A stretch of DNA of 7,295 nucleotides from Candidatus Omnitrophica bacterium 4484_49 (GCA_002085265.1 NATI01000044.1:1-7295), one strand, 5' to 3'. Shown: positions 1-6,869, counted from the first letter of the stretch. A program made the numbers and translations. Notes: a model not told the origin generated them from the sequence alone.

Positions 1-61
1 CAAAATATATTATGATAAATTATAATTAATTATGATTAAAAATAGGTAGCTGTCCCTAATT
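1..61. other. AT-rich non-coding sequence downstream of lpxI
   Basis: These bases follow the lpxI stop codon. Positions 1-40 are almost pure A/T with short self-complementary runs (for example ATAATTAATTAT at 22-33) but no GC-containing stem, so they do not look like an intrinsic terminator. Positions 41-61 have a different composition and hold the motif AGGTAGCTGTCCCTAATT, discussed in the findings. No open reading frame or RNA gene is visible, though the window ends too soon to exclude one starting beyond it. Confidence 0.6.
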
Positions 62-877
62 TCATAAGGCGAGGATGGGGAGGGAGTTGGAATTGGCAAA
101 AGAGATAGCCTGGTGAATATCAAAGAATAAGGTTTTTTCAGCCTCGATTGCTAAAACAGATGCTTGATGTTTTACAAGCAGTTTCACAGTGTTTAAGCCC
201 ACTACCGGAAGTTCGAATCTCAAATCCTGGTGAGGACGGGCTACCTTAACAACTACAAATCCCCCAGCAGTCAGGTCCCCCGCCCTTTTTATAGTCTCAT
301 CTGTACCCTCTATACCCTCCAAGGCTATTACCACTTTATCTTTAACCACCACTGTAAGACCAATATCAAAACTTGCCAGAGTTTTGGCTACTTTCCACCC
401 AAATAAAATATCCTCCCACTGGGATTTGGTAGGGCTAAGTTTGGTTAAAGCCCCTCTTTTAGGAATATACTCGTCCAGAAATGTCCTGGCATCCAGTAAA
501 GATAAGCCGTTTCTCTCCAGTTCCTTAGCAAATACCTGTAGAAGATTCATATCAGATTTATCTGACAGGCCTTGGAAAAGTTTTGCAGTCAGAGGGTCAA
601 GCTTCAACTTCTTAAATAAATCCGCCTTTCTCACATTTCCAGCCATTATCAATTCTTTAATACCATTTTCTCTAAAAAATTCTATCAACTTCTGTAAGTT
701 CCCCATATTTATCCAGCATACTTTATGTGTATATTTTTCTATTTCCGGTAAGGTCAGGCCTTCAATCCCAACTGCGTAAATCTGGTATCCCCTGGCTTTT
801 GCCCCCTGAGCAACAAGGACAGGATAAATTGTGCCTCCTGCAATTATCCCTAACTTATCACGGCTACTCACAGACAT
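62..877 (-). CDS. lpxI: UDP-2,3-diacylglucosamine pyrophosphatase LpxI (DUF1009 family)
   Basis: LpxI hydrolyses UDP-2,3-diacylglucosamine to lipid X and UMP, the fourth lipid A step, done by the unrelated LpxH in E. coli. The 271-residue product (a usual length) has the N-terminal nucleotide-binding-like segment KLGIIAGGTIYPVLVAQGAK (8-27). MAGNVRKADLFKKLKLD (78-94) follows, then the C-terminal domain with ALEGIEGTDETIKRAG (185-200) and KVARPHQDLRFELPVVG (211-227). The last block carries the acidic residues expected at the active site; the second reads Glu222 where I recall Asp in most relatives. No signal peptide is seen, so it should be cytosolic or membrane-peripheral. The ATG at 877 is given, but GTG at 871 is better placed: AGAGGG (880-885) is 8 nt from the GTG against 2 nt from the ATG, and the GTG makes a 4-nt GTGA overlap with the lpxA stop like that of skp/lpxD. 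That start would give 269 residues. It is the last gene of the visible unit. Confidence 0.94.
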   Translation of the reverse strand: MSVSSRDKLGIIAGGTIYPVLVAQGAKARGYQIYAVGIEGLTLPEIEKYTHKVCWINMGNLQKLIEFFRENGIKELIMAGNVRKADLFKKLKLDPLTAKLFQGLSDKSDMNLLQVFAKELERNGLSLLDARTFLDEYIPKRGALTKLSPTKSQWEDILFGWKVAKTLASFDIGLTVVVKDKVVIALEGIEGTDETIKRAGDLTAGGFVVVKVARPHQDLRFELPVVGLNTVKLLVKHQASVLAIEAEKTLFFDIHQAISFANSNSLPILAL

Positions 878-1635
878 ATCCCTCTGGAGGAGGTGTGAAC
901 AAAGTGGACGAGATATTCAATCTCGGGTGTAAATTTCAATTCAACCCTGAGAAGCTCCAGCCCCTTATGTAAGGGATGATTGGAGAAAAAAAGAATCTTA
1001 AAGGCTTTCTTGAGGGAATTTATTACATCAGGAGAGAAACCTGCTCTCTGCAATCCTATGGAGTTTAAACCTTTAATACTTACAGGATGGCCATCCACAG
1101 TGGAGAATGGAGGAACATCTTGAACAACTTTGGAACACCCTCCTATTATCGCCAGTTTCCCAACTCGCACAAATTGATGAATGCCGGTAAGCCCTCCTAT
1201 TATAACCTTATCTTCAATTTTCACATGTCCTGCAAGAGTGCCGGCATTGGCTATTATTACACCATTGCCTATCTCACAATCATGGGCTATATGAGCATAA
1301 GCCATTATAAGATTGTTATTTCCAATCTTTGTAACCCCGCTCTGTGCTGTCCCTGGATTAATAGTTACAAATTCCCTTATAATGTTATTGTCACCAATTT
1401 CCACTCTGGTTTTTTCACCTTTATATTTCAGGTCCTGAGGAGGGCTTCCAATTACAGTATGGGAAAAAATTCTGGTGTTTTTTCCGATATTGGTATTCCC
1501 TACTATGCGACAGAAAGGACCTATTTCACAACCGGAATCAATTTCAACATTGTCTTCAATTACAGTATAATGACCAATTACAACATCATCAGCAATTTTG
1601 GCTTTTTTACTTACTATTGCGGTGGGATGGATCAT
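868..1635 (-). CDS. lpxA: Acyl-ACP--UDP-N-acetylglucosamine O-acyltransferase LpxA
   Basis: LpxA is a cytosolic homotrimer that moves a 3-hydroxyacyl chain from ACP to the 3-OH of UDP-GlcNAc, opening lipid A synthesis. The 255-residue protein (E. coli 262) starts with IHPTAIV and runs through hexapeptide repeats of a left-handed beta-helix (about 2-185). A C-terminal helical region ends in the family's SSRGI. His118 in AHIAHDC matches catalytic E. coli His125; His115, His137 and His153 match His122, His144 and His160 with identical spacings. Gly166 falls at the place of E. coli Gly173, the acyl-chain ruler, which suggests but does not prove a long (about C14) chain. The ATG at 1635 is 4 nt after the fusion gene's stop, with no good Shine-Dalgarno, so coupling is likely. 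The last codons carry the AGAGGG used by lpxI. Nearby LpxD is also a beta-helix acyltransferase, but the catalytic spacing and the SSRGI ending fix this one as LpxA. Confidence 0.97.
   Translation of the reverse strand: MIHPTAIVSKKAKIADDVVIGHYTVIEDNVEIDSGCEIGPFCRIVGNTNIGKNTRIFSHTVIGSPPQDLKYKGEKTRVEIGDNNIIREFVTINPGTAQSGVTKIGNNNLIMAYAHIAHDCEIGNGVIIANAGTLAGHVKIEDKVIIGGLTGIHQFVRVGKLAIIGGCSKVVQDVPPFSTVDGHPVSIKGLNSIGLQRAGFSPDVINSLKKAFKILFFSNHPLHKGLELLRVELKFTPEIEYLVHFVHTSSRGICL
880..885 (-). promoter_or_regulatory. Ribosome binding site of lpxI, inside the lpxA 3' end
   Basis: On the minus strand these bases read AGAGGG. They lie 2 nt from the ATG at 877 but 8 nt from the GTG at 871, which favours the GTG as the true start of lpxI. 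They are also the Arg-Gly codons of the conserved LpxA ending SSRGI. Confidence 0.65.
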
Positions 1636-1639
1636 TTTA

Positions 1640-2956
1640 TTATCTTTCTACGAGGGCAAACAGAAGAACCGCCTCTGCCACAACTTTCCCTTCTACAAGC
1701 GCCCTGCCTATCACTTCCCCGGTCTTAGTCCTCAGCTTTCCTGCCTGGACCTCAAGACGCAATTGGTCTCCCGGTAATACCGGTTTGCGAAATCTAACTC
1801 TGTCTATACCCATAAAGAAAGCAAGTTTCCCCCGATGTTCTTTCTTGCTCAAAAGCAATATACCAGCAACCTGAGCCATGGCTTCCAGAATCAATACTCC
1901 AGGCATCACCGGTCTGCCCGGAAAATGCCCTTTGAAGAAATAATCATTTATGGTCACATTCTTTATGCCCACTGCTCGTTTGCCCTGTTCAAATTCCGTA
2001 ATCCTGTCCACCAGCAAAAATGGAGGGCGATGAGGAAGGATTTTTTCTATATCCTGACTTTCCAGAGGGAGATTGAACTCCTCAATTCTCCCCATCTGAA
2101 TTCCTGCCTGCAGGAACCTCGACCTCTGCTGTTCTATTCTCCGCAGGAGTCTTATATTCAAAGGATGTCCGCTTTTTATGGCAATTATATTCGCCTGCAA
2201 TGCACAACCCAGAAGATAGAGGTCACCAATTAAATCCAGAACCTTATGTCGGGCAGGTTCGTCCTGAAAACGAAATGTATTCTTTATAACCCCGGTTTTT
2301 CCCACAACAACAGTGTTGGAGTAATCTGCACCCTTACCCAGACCCATCTGCCTCAGGGGCTCCACTTCTTCCTCCAGACAGAATGTCCTGCTGGGAGCGA
2401 TTTCCTTTATGAAAATATCTCTCTCCACGCTACACCTCACATACTGAGCCTGAAGCTGAGGATGAAGATAATTCAGAAGATAAGATATTTTAAGTTCATT
2501 GGAAGGGAGAGCAGTGAGGGAAGCATCTCCATCTTCTACCCAGATTGGCTCCTTTAACTGGTATATCTTGCGAAGAGCAGGCTGTTCTATTATCCCTGCC
2601 GATTGCAGGATTTCTATAAATGGGGTAGCGCTTCCGTCAAGTCCTGGAACCTCAAGACCATCTATTTCTACCAGAACATTATCAATTTTTAAAGCAGCAA
2701 AGGAAGCCATAAGATGTTCTATGGTATGAACCTCCACTCCGTTTATCCCGATAGAGGTCCGTCTCAAACTTCTGGTGAGGTCTATCACATATGATATATG
2801 ACCAGGAATAGGTGGGGATTTTTCAACATCTACCCTTTTAAATACAATCCCATGATTGACACCAGCAGGCTTAATGACCACTGTTACCTTCTGATTGGTA
2901 TGAAGGCCAACCCCAGAAATTGACACCGATTTACCAATGGTATGTTGATGTTCCAT
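1640..2956 (-). CDS. lpxC-fabZ: Bifunctional LpxC-FabZ fusion: UDP-3-O-acyl-GlcNAc deacetylase / 3-hydroxyacyl-ACP dehydratase
   Basis: This 438-residue protein carries two enzymes in one chain. Residues 1 to about 295 are LpxC, the zinc deacetylase that makes the committed step of lipid A synthesis. Its signatures are GVGLHT (15-20), the TIEH motif with Glu80 and zinc ligand His81, VPGLDGSATPF (103-113), SRTF (189-192), RHKVLDLIGD with His237, Lys238 and Asp241, and SGHPLN with His264. These match E. coli Glu78, His79, His238, Lys239, Asp242 and His265. Residues from about 300 to 438 are FabZ, the hot-dog dehydratase of fatty acid elongation, with LPHRPPFLLVDR, catalytic His344 in GHFPGRPVMPG and Glu358 in LEAMAQ. 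Both halves look complete and almost no linker separates them. The frame is open throughout with no internal stop. Such fusions are known in Bacteroidota and some candidate phyla. The start is ATG at 2956, in a TGATG stop-start overlap with lpxD, behind only a weak AAGAG, so its translation probably depends on lpxD. Confidence 0.96.
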   Translation of the reverse strand: MEHQHTIGKSVSISGVGLHTNQKVTVVIKPAGVNHGIVFKRVDVEKSPPIPGHISYVIDLTRSLRRTSIGINGVEVHTIEHLMASFAALKIDNVLVEIDGLEVPGLDGSATPFIEILQSAGIIEQPALRKIYQLKEPIWVEDGDASLTALPSNELKISYLLNYLHPQLQAQYVRCSVERDIFIKEIAPSRTFCLEEEVEPLRQMGLGKGADYSNTVVVGKTGVIKNTFRFQDEPARHKVLDLIGDLYLLGCALQANIIAIKSGHPLNIRLLRRIEQQRSRFLQAGIQMGRIEEFNLPLESQDIEKILPHRPPFLLVDRITEFEQGKRAVGIKNVTINDYFFKGHFPGRPVMPGVLILEAMAQVAGILLLSKKEHRGKLAFFMGIDRVRFRKPVLPGDQLRLEVQAGKLRTKTGEVIGRALVEGKVVAEAVLLFALVER

Positions 2957-4053
2957 CAGATGGCTCTTGACCTTAAAGTTTTAAGCTCCTCCTCCAGTTC
3001 CTTTATCTTCCTCTGCATCTCTTTAACGCATTTATATAAATTAGGAAGTCGCTGAACACAGGCATTTATTCTCTTAGCCACCTGATGAGGTTTAGCAGGG
3101 TAACCGGAAACTGTCTCACCAGATGGAACCGACTTTGTAACTCCAGCCTGAGCCGCTACCACTGCATTATCTCCAATAGAGATATGCCCCACCACTCCTG
3201 ACTGTCCGGCAAGGATAACTCCTTTCCCAATTACTGTACTTCCAGAAATTCCTGATTGAGCAACCACAATGCTGTTTTCTCCGATCTCCACGTTATGAGC
3301 AATCTGCACGAGGTTGTCTATCTTAGTCCCTTTTTTAATGTGGGTCTTTCCAAATCGAGCACGGTCAATTGTAACATTAGCACCAATCTCAACATCATCC
3401 TCTATATACACAGTGCCAATTTGAGGAATTTTATAATGGACACCCCTTACAGTGGCATAACCAAAACCGTCACTTCCGATAACTGTACCGGAATGTATTA
3501 TCACCCTGTTGCCGATAGTAACTCTTTCTCTTATAGTTACATGGGGATGGATAAGGCAATCCTTACCCAGTCTACTGTGATGACCTATATACACCCCAGC
3601 ATGAAGCACAGTGTTGTCTCCAATCTCGACGCCATCACAGAGAACGACATAGGGCTGAACACTTACATTCTTCCCCAGTTTAACATTTTTCCCGATAATC
3701 GCCGTGGAATGAATACCGGGTTCTATCTTGGACTCATCAGGGGCAAAATAAGAAACAAGTTTAGAAAAAGCCAGAGAGGGATTTTCTGTCCGAATCAGAG
3801 GCTTGTGCGCCTCTTTTACATCCTTAGAGGTAATAATAGCTGAGGCTTTAGTGGCTTTTATCAAAGAGAGATATTTGGGATTGGCGACAAAAGTAATGTC
3901 TCCCTTACAGGCCTCTTTTATTCCGGAAATACCGGTGATCATTACACTGGGATCACCGACAACTTCACCATCTATAAGTTTGGCTATCTGAGCAAGGGTA
4001 AGATTTATCCGGGGACGAAACCCATTCTCGTCAAAATTGGATTCAAATTTCAC
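2956..4053 (-). CDS. lpxD: UDP-3-O-(3-hydroxyacyl)glucosamine N-acyltransferase LpxD
   Basis: LpxD is the cytosolic trimeric enzyme that transfers a 3-hydroxyacyl chain from ACP to the 2-amino group of UDP-3-O-acylglucosamine, the third step of lipid A synthesis. The 365-residue protein has an N-terminal uridine-binding domain (about 18-105, with GDITFVANPKYLSL). A left-handed beta-helix of hexapeptide repeats follows (about 112-315), then a charged C-terminal helix (about 340-362). His253 in QIAHNV and His290 in VVGHISIG match E. coli His239 and His276, with the same 37-residue spacing. SDGFGYA and TIDRARFG are also family motifs. The start is GTG at 4053, overlapping the skp stop as GTGA. 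No other ATG, GTG or TTG occurs before codon 38, which lies inside the conserved domain. This leaves about 16 residues before the first conserved segment. AAGGAG lies 11 nt upstream. The stop overlaps lpxC-fabZ by one base. Confidence 0.96.
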   Translation of the reverse strand: MKFESNFDENGFRPRINLTLAQIAKLIDGEVVGDPSVMITGISGIKEACKGDITFVANPKYLSLIKATKASAIITSKDVKEAHKPLIRTENPSLAFSKLVSYFAPDESKIEPGIHSTAIIGKNVKLGKNVSVQPYVVLCDGVEIGDNTVLHAGVYIGHHSRLGKDCLIHPHVTIRERVTIGNRVIIHSGTVIGSDGFGYATVRGVHYKIPQIGTVYIEDDVEIGANVTIDRARFGKTHIKKGTKIDNLVQIAHNVEIGENSIVVAQSGISGSTVIGKGVILAGQSGVVGHISIGDNAVVAAQAGVTKSVPSGETVSGYPAKPHQVAKRINACVQRLPNLYKCVKEMQRKIKELEEELKTLRSRAI

Positions 4054-4562
4054 TTCCTTTTCTTCTCCTTTTTATATTTATTATTGAGATAGTTTATGAC
4101 CTCATCGGTAATATCCAGTTTATCCTGTTTATACAAAAGAGCCTTACTATTAAAAATTATAGTATATCCTTTGGATTTTGCATATTCCTGAATTCCCTGG
4201 TCAATTTCATCCAGAATTTCTCTAATTATGGTATCTCGTTTTTTCATCAAATCTGCTCTCGCCTGACGATCGAACTGGCGAAGTTCATTCATTTTCTTAT
4301 CCAGCTCCTTTTTTTTCTTTTCTTTTTCCTTATCATTGAGTAAATCCATCTCTCCCTTGAGCTTATCTATCTCTTTAAGACGGGTATCGATCTCTGCCTG
4401 CTTCTGCTTACCCTCGGCTGTTAATTTTTCCTCTTCGTCTTTGGTCTTCTGATACTCGTTAAATACCTTTTCCAAGTTTATACAGGCATATTTATCCGCC
4501 GACCATACACTACCCGCTACAAAAATCATCCCCACTATCAGAAAAATCAGCTTTTTCATCAT
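4050..4562 (-). CDS. skp: Periplasmic chaperone Skp/OmpH family
   Basis: Skp-family proteins are trimeric periplasmic chaperones that hold unfolded outer-membrane proteins on the way to BamA. The 170-residue product has a signal peptide (about 1-22, KK followed by LIFLIVGMIFVAG, cut near SA/D). Next is the family's opening strand YACINLEKVFNEYQKT (25-40). A very charged Lys/Glu-rich region predicted to be long coiled-coil helices covers about 35-130. A short closing strand and helix follow (GYTIIFNSKALLYK, then DITDEVINYLN). Length matches the family (about 160-170). Two ATGs stand in tandem at 4562 and 4559. The strong Shine-Dalgarno AAAGGAGG is only about 3 nt from the first, so the second may be the main start. 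It lies 9 nt after bamA, the usual partner. The very basic C-terminus (KKEKKRK) also encodes the ribosome binding site of lpxD. Sequence identity within this family is low, but architecture and position make the call secure. Confidence 0.92.
   Translation of the reverse strand: MMKKLIFLIVGMIFVAGSVWSADKYACINLEKVFNEYQKTKDEEEKLTAEGKQKQAEIDTRLKEIDKLKGEMDLLNDKEKEKKKKELDKKMNELRQFDRQARADLMKKRDTIIREILDEIDQGIQEYAKSKGYTIIFNSKALLYKQDKLDITDEVINYLNNKYKKEKKRK
4065..4070 (-). promoter_or_regulatory. Ribosome binding site of lpxD, inside the skp 3' end
   Basis: The minus strand reads AAGGAG, 11 nt before the GTG start of lpxD. It lies in the codons AAG GAG AAG AAA AGG AAG TGA, which encode the basic skp tail KEKKRK. 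The purine run therefore serves as both coding sequence and ribosome binding site. The spacing is rather long, but re-initiation by ribosomes ending skp would help. Confidence 0.65.
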
Positions 4563-4565
4563 AAT

Positions 4566-4573
4566 CCTCCTTT
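4566..4573 (-). promoter_or_regulatory. Strong ribosome binding site of skp, overlapping the bamA stop
   Basis: The minus strand reads AAAGGAGG, the closest match to the anti-Shine-Dalgarno consensus in the window. The bamA stop TAA supplies its first As (TAAAGGAGG). Spacing to the tandem ATGs at 4562 and 4559 is about 3 and 6 nt. The strength of the site suggests that skp is translated at a higher rate than its neighbours. Confidence 0.8.
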
Positions 4574-6869
4574 AAAATCTGTGACCCATACTGAAATGAA
4601 CTTTACCACTGGATGGAACTCCCTCTCCTTTATTTAAAGGATAGCCATAGTCCAGTTGGATAGGACCAAGCCGGGTTTTGAGTCTGACTCCTATCCCCAC
4701 GCTGGACTTATAGCCACCAGAACCAAAATCACTCTTATCTTCCCACACATTACCAACATCATAGAAAAATGCCCCTTTTATATTTTCATATAGCGGAAAG
4801 GTCAACTCCACATTTCCTACCAGCATTGCCTCTCCCCCGATGGGGTCTTTGGAAACCGAATCTTTAGGCCCCACAGAACGTTCATCATATCCCCTGATGG
4901 TATAGGCACCTCCAGCAAAGAACCTTTCATAAACAGGCACCCTATCTGTATCGCCATACGTATCTATTATACCAGATTGTAAACGGAGATTTAATACCCA
5001 ATTGTTCCAGACGGGATAATAGAAACCGAAATTATCAGTATACCGGATAAGGTCAACATCGCCCCCTATAAATCCTCCCAGATTTTCAATACCCAGACTC
5101 ATATAATACCCTTTGGTGGGATTGAATGCACTATCTCTGGTATCCCGAATGAAATTTAACCTTATACCGTGAAGATTTTTCTCCCCTTCTTCGGCTTTCA
5201 ACTCTGAAGAGACATCATCAGCAACATCAGAAATCTCAACCTTATCAAATCTGGTCCTCAAATATACACTATTATATTCTGAAATCTCCTTACCAAATCT
5301 CAACGAGAACCCTCGACGTTTCTCGTCCCAGGCATACCCCACATCTCTTTCCCTCTCTCTGGTATGCTGATAAAGGTCAAGCCCAAATAAATAGGGATAA
5401 CCAAAAAGCCAGGGTTCTGTAAAGCTGAGTTCATAATCATTTCTGGTAGTACCCATTTCTGCCCGCAGTGATATTCTCTGTCCTCCTCCCGTAAATGTGG
5501 GAGGATTGGTGAGGTCAAAATTCCTCTGAGATAATTCCACTAATCCTATGAATTCATCAACTGAGCTATATCCCGCCCCAATACTGAACTCCCCGGTCTT
5601 CGCTTCCTTCACCCTTACCACCAGGTCTTCTTTGTTTTTCTCTTCAGTGGGCTGAACTTCAAAGTCTATCTCTCCAAAATATCCCAGATTATCCAGTCTT
5701 TGACGAGACCTATCTACCTTATACCATTCAAATTTATCCCCGGGGTGAATCCTCAACTCTCTGCGGATTACAACATCTTTGGTTTTAACATTACCTTTAA
5801 TATCAATTTTGTTTACATAGTGAATATCATTCTCCGCCAGTTTATACTTAATGTCCACAAGCCCGGTTTCAGGATTTACCGAGGGAATTGCCTCAATGTG
5901 AGCCTTTATATAACCACGATCAGCATAGAACTTCCTCAAGGAATCAACATCTTCATTAAGACCGTAGTAACTGAAGACACCATTTTTCTTCAATTTTAAC
6001 ACCTTAACCAGCTCTTCTGTGGGGAATGCCTTATTCCCCTCTATGGTGATATCTCCTACTCGATACTGTTTACCCTCATCAATTTTAATCACAATAATCA
6101 TATTTCCCCGGGCATCATATTGTTTATCATAATCAACCTTAACATCAAGGTAACCATTACGTTTGTAAAAATCTTCTATTTTCTCGACGTCCTCTTTAAG
6201 CACCTCGTGTTTATATACCCCCATCCAGAAAAACCAGTTTCTGGCTTTGGTCTTCATAAATTTTAAAATCCGCTTCTTCTTAAAAGCCCTGACTCCCTGT
6301 ATTTCTATCCTGGAGATTTTTATTCTTCCTCCTTCATTTATAATTATCCTTACCTTTGCACGATTGGTCTCTTCATCGATATCCAGTTTATAATCCACAA
6401 CCACCTGAGCATATCCTTTTTCTAGATATCTTCTGCGTATTTCCTCAAGGTCGGTTTTCAATTGCCACTTATCCAGAAATTGTCCCGACTTGGTCTGAAT
6501 CCATTTAGCAATCTTCTCGGCCCGAAAAACCCGATTCCCTTCAAATGTGACCTCCTCCACATAAGGAGCCTCCTGGACATCGAAAATCACAACCACACCT
6601 TCTGGCTCCTCCTCCACATTAACTGCCACATCTGTAAAAAACCCTGTGGCGTAAAGCCTCTTTATATCCTCATCTATCAACTGCTGGGAGAAAACCTGCC
6701 CCGGTCTGATCTTGACCTTGGCTATAATAGAGGCCGAACTTACATTTTTATTCCCCACAACCTTTACATCCAGTACCGTTTTCTTCTGAACCTGGGGGTT
6801 TTCCTGGGCATTTCCGGATAACATTAAAGATAACAGGATTAGAAAAAATAAAGAAAATTTTACTTTCAA
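4572..6869 (-). CDS. bamA: Outer membrane protein assembly factor BamA (five POTRA domains plus beta-barrel)
   Basis: BamA is the core of the BAM complex and folds beta-barrel proteins into the outer membrane. The 765-residue protein has a Sec signal peptide (about 1-21, hydrophobic run LFFLILLSLML, likely cut after GNA). Five POTRA repeats follow at roughly 31-98, 102-179, 183-265, 268-346 and 350-422. A 16-stranded-type barrel spans about 427-765. Barrel marks include RDTRDSAFNPTKGYY (575-589), the L6 motif IRGY (658-661) and a terminal Phe in HFSMGHRF, the beta-signal. Length is close to E. coli BamA (810). The start is TTG at 6869: it is the only start codon between the in-frame stop at 6900-6902 and the end of the signal peptide, and GGAGG lies 10 nt upstream. 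Five POTRAs and the skp/lpx neighbours favour BamA over TamA. No BamB-E partner gene lies in the window. Confidence 0.96.
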   Translation of the reverse strand: MKVKFSLFFLILLSLMLSGNAQENPQVQKKTVLDVKVVGNKNVSSASIIAKVKIRPGQVFSQQLIDEDIKRLYATGFFTDVAVNVEEEPEGVVVIFDVQEAPYVEEVTFEGNRVFRAEKIAKWIQTKSGQFLDKWQLKTDLEEIRRRYLEKGYAQVVVDYKLDIDEETNRAKVRIIINEGGRIKISRIEIQGVRAFKKKRILKFMKTKARNWFFWMGVYKHEVLKEDVEKIEDFYKRNGYLDVKVDYDKQYDARGNMIIVIKIDEGKQYRVGDITIEGNKAFPTEELVKVLKLKKNGVFSYYGLNEDVDSLRKFYADRGYIKAHIEAIPSVNPETGLVDIKYKLAENDIHYVNKIDIKGNVKTKDVVIRRELRIHPGDKFEWYKVDRSRQRLDNLGYFGEIDFEVQPTEEKNKEDLVVRVKEAKTGEFSIGAGYSSVDEFIGLVELSQRNFDLTNPPTFTGGGQRISLRAEMGTTRNDYELSFTEPWLFGYPYLFGLDLYQHTRERERDVGYAWDEKRRGFSLRFGKEISEYNSVYLRTRFDKVEISDVADDVSSELKAEEGEKNLHGIRLNFIRDTRDSAFNPTKGYYMSLGIENLGGFIGGDVDLIRYTDNFGFYYPVWNNWVLNLRLQSGIIDTYGDTDRVPVYERFFAGGAYTIRGYDERSVGPKDSVSKDPIGGEAMLVGNVELTFPLYENIKGAFFYDVGNVWEDKSDFGSGGYKSSVGIGVRLKTRLGPIQLDYGYPLNKGEGVPSSGKVHFSMGHRF

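Noticed and set aside
12..37. Self-complementary AT-rich runs as a possible terminator or stem-loop
   Set aside because: The palindromes consist only of A and T and have no GC stem. Such matches are expected by chance in this composition.
384..779. Plus-strand open frames opposite lpxI (384-779 and 727-972), lpxC-fabZ (1835-2233, 2246-2557, 2499-2729) and bamA (5700-5999, 6462-6821)
   Set aside because: All lie fully or almost fully antisense to well-supported genes, overlap one another in places, and show no family motifs.
1087..1728. A 213-codon open frame on the plus strand, opposite lpxA and the 3' end of lpxC-fabZ
   Set aside because: It is antisense to strongly supported genes, resembles no family I know, and is rich in Tyr/Asn/Ile as expected from the complement of hexapeptide-repeat codons.
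3256..3843. A 195-codon open frame on the plus strand, opposite lpxD
   Set aside because: It is an antisense shadow of the LpxD beta-helix repeats, with no recognisable domain and no convincing ribosome binding site noted.
4563..4571. A possible promoter between bamA and skp, or in any other gap of the unit
   Set aside because: The largest gap is 9 nt and is filled by the skp ribosome binding site. Promoters inside coding sequence cannot be judged by eye.
5300..5518. A 72-codon minus-strand frame inside bamA
   Set aside because: It is out of frame within the BamA barrel coding region and has no family features.
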